From: Spongiactinospora sp. TRM90649
GTDB taxonomy: Bacteria > Actinomycetota > Actinomycetes > Streptosporangiales > Streptosporangiaceae
Assembly: GCF_029382225.1 (NCBI RefSeq)
Contig: NZ_JARLTC010000055.1
Location: 1-41,631 of the forward strand
Reading direction: 5' to 3'
DNA: 41,631 nucleotides
The position numbers were made by a program, and so were the translations under genes. Under the pieces are notes generated by a model. The model saw only the letters and a list, made by a program, of their open reading frames with translations, was not told the origin of the DNA and made no database searches. This document shows, piece after piece, positions 37,727-41,631 of the stretch (positions within the stretch are counted from its first letter, which is position 1; each line of letters opens with the position of its first letter).

Positions 37727-39281
37727 TCACCGCCCCTGGGCGGCGGCGTTGACGCTGCTCGCCGTCCTGGTGACGGGTGCCTGCTCGACACCTCAGGCCC
37801 CGCCGCTGCGTCCCGCCGCCAGCGACGCCCACCCCGACCCGGCGCCCACCGAGAAGCCGCCGTCCGCCGAACTCCAGCCGTACTACCACCAGCGGCTCGA
37901 ATGGGACGAGTGCGGCGACGGTTACCAGTGCGCCAAACTGCAAGTCCCGCTCGACTACGACAAACCGGACGGCGAGCGCATCCAGCTCAGTGTGAACCGC
38001 CTGCGGGCGGGGAACATGGCCCAGCGCATCGGGGCGATCCTCCTCAACCCCGGCGGACCCGGCGGATCCGGCATCGCCTACGCGCGGGCCGCCACCTCGG
38101 TGCTCAGCACCAAGATCCGCGACCGCTTCGACGTGGTCGGCTTCGACCCGCGCGGCGTCGGGGACTCCAGCCCCGTCCGATGCCTGTCCACCGAACGGCT
38201 CGACGCCTACCTGGCCACCGACAACACCCCCGACTCGGCCGACGAGACCAAGGAGCTGGAGAAGAGCGCCCGGGAGTTCGCGGACGGCTGCCAGGCCGGA
38301 GCCGGACGCCTGCTGCCGCACGTCGGCACGGTCAACGCGGCCCGCGATATAGACGTGCTGCGGTCCGCCCTGGGGGAGCCGAAGCTGACATATCTGGGTA
38401 AGTCATATGGCACCTATCTCGGGGCGGTCTACGCGGACCTGTTCCCCAAGCGGGTGCGGGCGCTGGTGCTCGACGGCGCCGTCGATCCCGCGCTGGACCC
38501 TGTCGATCTGAACCTCAGCCAGGCCAAGGGGTTCGAGGTCGCCATGCGGGCCTTCGTGCAGGACTGCTTCCAGCAGCGGCCCGACTGCCCGTTCAAGGCG
38601 CGCACGGTGAACGGCGCGCTGGACGAGCTCGCCGAGCTGCTGCGCCGTACTGATCGGGAACCGCTGCGCAACTCCGCCAACGACGGCCGCCAGATCACCG
38701 AGGCGTGGGCGTCGCTCGGCGTGATCACTCCCTTGTACGACCGGCGCTCCTGGCCCGCGCTGCGGCAGGCGCTGAGCACGGCCTTCAAGGGCGAGGGCAC
38801 CGCGCTGCTGCGGATGGCCGACATCCTCGTCGACCGCCGCCAGGACGGCACCTACTCCAACCAGGCCGAGGCCAACATGGCGATCAACTGCGTGGACGGC
38901 AAGTTCCCGCAGAGCACCGACGCCTTCACGGAGGCGGCCGAACGCGCGGCCAAGGACGCGCCGAGATTCGGCGAATCGGTCATGTGGGGCTCCCTGCCCT
39001 GCGCCTTCTGGCCGGCCCGGGCCACCCCCGCCCCCGACCCCCTGGAAGCCAAGGGCGCACCCCCCATCCTGGTCGTCGGCACCGAACGCGACCCGGCGAC
39101 CCCCTATCGGTGGGCGAAGGCACTGGCGGCGACGCTGTCGTCCGGCGTCCTGCTGGGCTTCGACGGCGACGGCCACACGGCCTACATGACCGGCTCCCCC
39201 TGCATCGACGGCCACGTGGACACCTACCTCCTGACGGCCAAACCCCCGCCCCCCAACACCCGCTGCCCCGCCATCATCTGA
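37719..39281 (+). CDS. Alpha/beta hydrolase lipoprotein with TAP-like C-terminus
   Basis: 520 residues from ATG 37719, overlapping the ricT-like stop. A signal peptide ends at a lipobox-like TGAC (Cys near 22), then a Pro-rich linker. The oxyanion region NPGGPGGSG, nucleophile elbow GKSYGTYLG (Ser near 228), acid in VGTERDPATP and His in DGDGHTAY give a complete triad. The layout matches tripeptidyl aminopeptidase-like (SlpD/SlpE-type) exopeptidases of actinomycetes, which remove N-terminal tripeptides from extracellular proteins. Specificity not provable. Translational coupling to ricT suggests co-expression rather than shared function. Confidence 0.9.
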   Translation: MRDHRPWAAALTLLAVLVTGACSTPQAPPLRPAASDAHPDPAPTEKPPSAELQPYYHQRLEWDECGDGYQCAKLQVPLDYDKPDGERIQLSVNRLRAGNMAQRIGAILLNPGGPGGSGIAYARAATSVLSTKIRDRFDVVGFDPRGVGDSSPVRCLSTERLDAYLATDNTPDSADETKELEKSAREFADGCQAGAGRLLPHVGTVNAARDIDVLRSALGEPKLTYLGKSYGTYLGAVYADLFPKRVRALVLDGAVDPALDPVDLNLSQAKGFEVAMRAFVQDCFQQRPDCPFKARTVNGALDELAELLRRTDREPLRNSANDGRQITEAWASLGVITPLYDRRSWPALRQALSTAFKGEGTALLRMADILVDRRQDGTYSNQAEANMAINCVDGKFPQSTDAFTEAAERAAKDAPRFGESVMWGSLPCAFWPARATPAPDPLEAKGAPPILVVGTERDPATPYRWAKALAATLSSGVLLGFDGDGHTAYMTGSPCIDGHVDTYLLTAKPPPPNTRCPAII

Positions 39282-39843
39282 CCCGATGCCTCTGCGGGGC
39301 CCGTTGGGGAGCAGCGAACAGTACGGCAGGCCGTACGGGACGAGCGAGTACGCGTCCCGTACGCATTCGGTACACACCTCCCATACAGGCCCCGCGAAGC
39401 CGTCTCCCCAAAGGAGCCTTGGAACACGCTTGCTACCCACCCGCCCGCCCCGGGCGGCGCATCGCGCGGCCTACGGCCGGCGCTCGCGCGCCCAGGCCGC
39501 CAGGCAGTCGGTGGGACAGGCCCTGGCGGTCACGGGGCGATGGAGGTCCTCCTGCCGGTCCCTACTCGGTAGCGGTCATCGGACAGCTTCGATGTCCGAG
39601 CGACCCTTAGTCGGCCGCCGCTGCGAAAAGCCTTCGCCGCATGTCCCGGACGCGGCCAGGCAGCACCCTGCAGTGACCGGCGGCACGCCGCTCTGGGGCC
39701 ACCGCACTCCAGCACCCGTCTGCTTCCCGCATGCCGTACCCGATGGAGGACTTGTACTTCCTGTCCTAGATCGCCCCCTGAGGGCGCGCGAACGGCACCG
39801 ATGCCTGTAGACTCAGGATCGCTGTGTGCATGGCACACGGCAC
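39282..39843. other. Intergenic region with hairpin after hydrolase gene
   Basis: 562 bases without a credible gene; minus-strand open frames here lack domain likeness or good starts. CGTACGGGACG (39332-39342) pairs with CGTCCCGTACG (39353-39363) around a 10-base loop, a possible terminator 50 bases after the hydrolase stop. The rest is GC-rich with short GGCC repeats, ending in the tRNA-Thr promoter. Confidence 0.5.
39808..39813 (+). promoter_or_regulatory. Candidate -10 of tRNA-Thr
   Basis: TAGACT, preceded by TG one base earlier (extended -10 type), lies 30 bases before the tRNA 5' end. No clear -35 partner. Confidence 0.4.
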
Positions 39844-39920
39844 GCCGCCTTAGCTCAGTCGGCCAGAGCGACGCACTCGTAATGCGTAGGTCAAGGGTTC
39901 GATTCCCTTAGGCGGCTCCA
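39844..39920 (+). tRNA. tRNA-Thr(CGT)
   Basis: The acceptor GCCGCCT/AGGCGGC is perfect. The anticodon stem ACGCA/TGCGT encloses loop CTCGTAA, giving anticodon CGT for ACG codons. The T arm AAGGG-TTCGATT-CCCTT is intact, and CCA is encoded at 39918-39920. Confidence 0.95.
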
Positions 39921-39924
39921 GCTC

Positions 39925-39962
39925 AGAAGACCCCTTCCGGTCTCGGAAGGGGTCTTCTTGTT
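39925..39962 (+). terminator. Rho-independent terminator of tRNA-Thr
   Basis: AGAAGACCCCTTCCG, loop GTCT, CGGAAGGGGTCTTCT, then TGTT: a perfect 15-bp stem starting five bases after the CCA end. Confidence 0.88.
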
Positions 39963-40223
39963 GACCGTCGTGCTAAACCGCCGTGCAGGGCGATGCCTGG
40001 CTTGGTCCAGCAACTCTGAGGTCTGTCGCGTTACCGCCGCAACGCCCATTTGAAGACTATTTGCGCGACTTGCGAAAGATGTGTTATTGACGGCAGTTTA
40101 TGGATCTCGATCGGAGTCGATTCCGCATCGATCCAAACCGTCATGATGATTGATCTTCTTCCGTGCTTAGGGTGCGTTTTGCGTGTACCGCGCGATGTCC
40201 CCCACTGGAGATCAGAGGAAGCC
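39963..40223. other. AT-richer spacer with imperfect dyad
   Basis: No gene seen. TGGATCTCGATCGGA (40101-40115) and TCCGCATCGATCCA (40122-40135) are near-complementary arms around GTCGAT, a possible operator or RNA stem 90 bases before the HsdR_N-like gene. Composition is more AT-rich than the core, as in horizontally acquired DNA. Confidence 0.4.
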
Positions 40224-40982
40224 ATGAGTGAGCAGGCAGCACAGCCGGTCGTCGAGGGAGAGGCGCCTACTTCCACAGCTCGGAAGGCCCCGGCCGTAAA
40301 GGTGGTTCCGAAGTGGGAGAGTGACGCGCGGAGTCGTGTTCGTGCGGCGGTGCGTCGCTTCAACAAGCCACTCAATGACCTGGTCGTTCGCGACGCGAAC
40401 GAAGGTGACACCCGGCTTCTCATCACCGACTTCCTGTGCGAGGCCCTCGGATACGACAAGTACGAGGACCTTACGACCGAGTATCAGGTCAAAGGAGAGT
40501 TCGCCGACTACGGGGTGCGTATCGACAAGCAGTTGGTAGCGTTCATCGAGGTCAAGCGCTGTAGCCAGAAGCTCACCGCCAAACATCTGCGGCAGGTGCA
40601 GATGTACGCGGTGAATGAGGGCGTCGAATGGATGATCCTTTCGAATGGACAGGTATGGCGGGCATACCACATGACGCCTGGTCTCCCGGTGGCGATTGAT
40701 CTTGCGCTCGAAGCGGATCTCCTCGACGAATCGAGTCTGGCGAGCAAGGCTGACGTGCTCTTTTACCTCACCAAGGAAGCCTTCAAGCGGCGTCTGATCG
40801 ACGATCTCTGGAAGGCGCGGGCAGCAACTTCGCCGAGGTCCCTGGCTCAGGCGCTTTTGTCCGAGACGGTCATCGACGCCGTACGGAAGGAGCTCCGGCG
40901 CCAGACGGGCTACAACGCCGACGTGGTTGAGATTCATCGCATTCTGCGCGATGAAATACTCCAGGTGACACTCTCGCCCTGA
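40224..40982 (+). CDS. Stand-alone HsdR N-terminal-like (PD-(D/E)xK fold) protein
   Basis: 252 residues from ATG 40224, preceded by GAGGAAG. A disordered Ala/Pro N-terminus leads to RLLITDFLCEALGYD, then TTEYQVKGEFADYGVRID and VAFIEVKRCSQKL, the D...ExK pattern of type I restriction HsdR_N (HSDR_N_2) domains near residues 95-111, followed by QVQMYAVNEGVEWMILSNG. There is no helicase, methylase or specificity partner nearby, so it is not a type I subunit in place. Such solitary proteins are common; nuclease activity is possible, role unknown. Its 3' end overlaps the convergent TetR remnant by 49 bases. Confidence 0.8.
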   Translation: MSEQAAQPVVEGEAPTSTARKAPAVKVVPKWESDARSRVRAAVRRFNKPLNDLVVRDANEGDTRLLITDFLCEALGYDKYEDLTTEYQVKGEFADYGVRIDKQLVAFIEVKRCSQKLTAKHLRQVQMYAVNEGVEWMILSNGQVWRAYHMTPGLPVAIDLALEADLLDESSLASKADVLFYLTKEAFKRRLIDDLWKARAATSPRSLAQALLSETVIDAVRKELRRQTGYNADVVEIHRILRDEILQVTLSP

Positions 40983-41449
40983 AAGATGAGGCAGTGGGCT
41001 TCCTGACGGCGCCTTGGGGGGGCCGATAGGCCGGTGAGGATGACGTCGATGGCGCGGGTGAGGACATCGGGGGAGGGGCGGAGGGTGGCGGACGCCTGGG
41101 AGAGGGGGCGGATAAGAAGGTAGACCTCCTCGATGTCGATCGAAGAGCGGACGGCCGCTGTGGCACGTGCCCGGTGCAGGGCCCGTTCGACGGCGTCCCG
41201 GAGACGTAGGGATGCCTCTCGGGCGCTGGCCGGTACGCCGTCACTCTCGGTTAGCAGGGAGGCGAGGGTCAGATTGGTGGCGCTGGTCTCGATCATTTCC
41301 CGGATCAGCGTGTGGAGGCCTTCGACCGGGTCGGGAGCGTCGGCGAGGATCTGTGCGCGGGCGGTGAGCCTGTCGAAGTGGCGCAGCAGGGTCGCCTCGA
41401 TCAGCGCTTCCTTCGTGGGGAAGTGACGAAAGACCGTGGGTGCGGGTAC
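40934..41449 (-). pseudogene. TetR-family regulator lacking its HTH start
   Basis: In the minus frame from 41449, VPAPTVFRHFPTKEALIEA is the third HTH helix and following helix of a TetR repressor; the ligand-binding part continues (RHFDRLTARAQILADAPDP; RPSPDVLTRAIDVILTGL). Immediately upstream the frame meets a TGA, and the first two DNA-binding helices and the start codon are absent. A possible internal ATG at 41296 would give only the ligand-binding part. The C-terminus past VILTGL runs into the overlapping gene and looks non-native. Not functional as a repressor. Confidence 0.72.
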
Positions 41450-41559
41450 GCGACGGTGTCATCGTCGAATCGCGCGACTACGGCGACCACGTCGGCTTCG
41501 CCCGCGCGCTGGGAAGCCTGCCCGCGCTGGCCGCCGCCCTTGGTGGGCAGGGTGGCTAG
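41446..41559 (+). pseudogene. NTF2/SnoaL-like gene, 3' end only
   Basis: The plus frame reads VRDGVIVESRDYGDHVGFA then RALGSLPALAAAL and stops at 41557. That matches the C-terminal strand and tail of NTF2/SnoaL-like proteins that often sit divergent from a TetR gene. No start or N-terminal part exists; it begins at the same four bases where the TetR remnant begins. Confidence 0.6.
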
Positions 41560-41598
41560 ACGAGTAAGTCTTAAGTCGCTGCCGCGTGGAGTGCGGGA

Positions 41599-41631
41599 AT
41601 GGCGAAGGGTGTTGACGATCGGTTTGTGAAG
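41599..41631 (+). CDS. Start of a gene running off the window
   Basis: ATG 41599 is preceded by GGAG and opens MAKGVDDRFVK to the window end. The repeated TAAGTC (41565-41576) lies just upstream. Too short to name. Confidence 0.3.
   Translation, partial: MAKGVDDRFVK

Noticed and set aside
39530..39838. 102-residue minus-strand frame before tRNA-Thr
   Set aside because: No Shine-Dalgarno, mixed composition, overlaps the tRNA promoter region, and no family features.

Overview
The window is high-GC actinomycete DNA. Protein families and gene order (a chaplin-type surface protein, actinobacterial topA, an MFS-thymidylate kinase fusion, holB, a PSP1/RicT protein and a TAP-like hydrolase lipoprotein) suggest a filamentous actinomycete, perhaps Streptosporangiales or a relative. 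That placement rests on remembered synteny and was not searched.

Left edge (1-2.6 kb): mostly decayed genes, all on the minus strand. There is a C-terminal acyltransferase-3 remnant, a possible secreted-protein remnant, one apparently intact lipoprotein, a frameshifted PPC/DUF296 gene, and an L-asparaginase lacking its N-terminal half. The asparaginase remnant stops where the next block begins.

Defence block (2.7-16.9 kb): a DUF6119/TIGR04141 protein is divergent from an HTH-N6-methylase fused to a half HsdS-like region. Then come a complete type I restriction-modification operon (hsdM-hsdS-hsdR), a soluble Ser/Thr kinase with a helical-repeat tail, and, convergent to it, an EVE-domain nuclease expected to cut modified DNA. 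A Cys-containing protein resembling a radical-SAM tail and a DEDDh 3'-5' exonuclease follow. Methylation, unmodified-DNA cleavage, modified-DNA cleavage and a kinase within 14 kb is the best candidate here for a composite, possibly undescribed defence system.

Integrated-element segment (about 17.3-23.5 kb): proteins of little-known function (one with an apparent ATA start, then DUF4192, DUF932, two unrecognised genes and a lipoprotein) precede a large serine recombinase. Its last codons lie inside tRNA-Leu(GAG) on the opposite strand, so this tRNA is the likely integration site. The left end of the element was not identified.

Chromosomal core (23.5-39.9 kb): an M20 peptidase, a secreted/anchored Ser-rich protein, a seven-domain chaplin-like protein, DUF5703, topA, a membrane metallophosphoesterase, MFS-tmk, holB, ricT-like, the TAP-like hydrolase and tRNA-Thr(CGT). 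DNA topology, dTTP supply and clamp loading lie together. Several perfect hairpins sit at gene ends.

Right edge (39.9-41.6 kb): a stand-alone HsdR_N-like nuclease-fold protein follows tRNA-Thr. Next are a TetR gene and an NTF2-like gene that both lack their 5' ends and meet head to head, as one deletion would leave them. The start of one more gene runs off the window.
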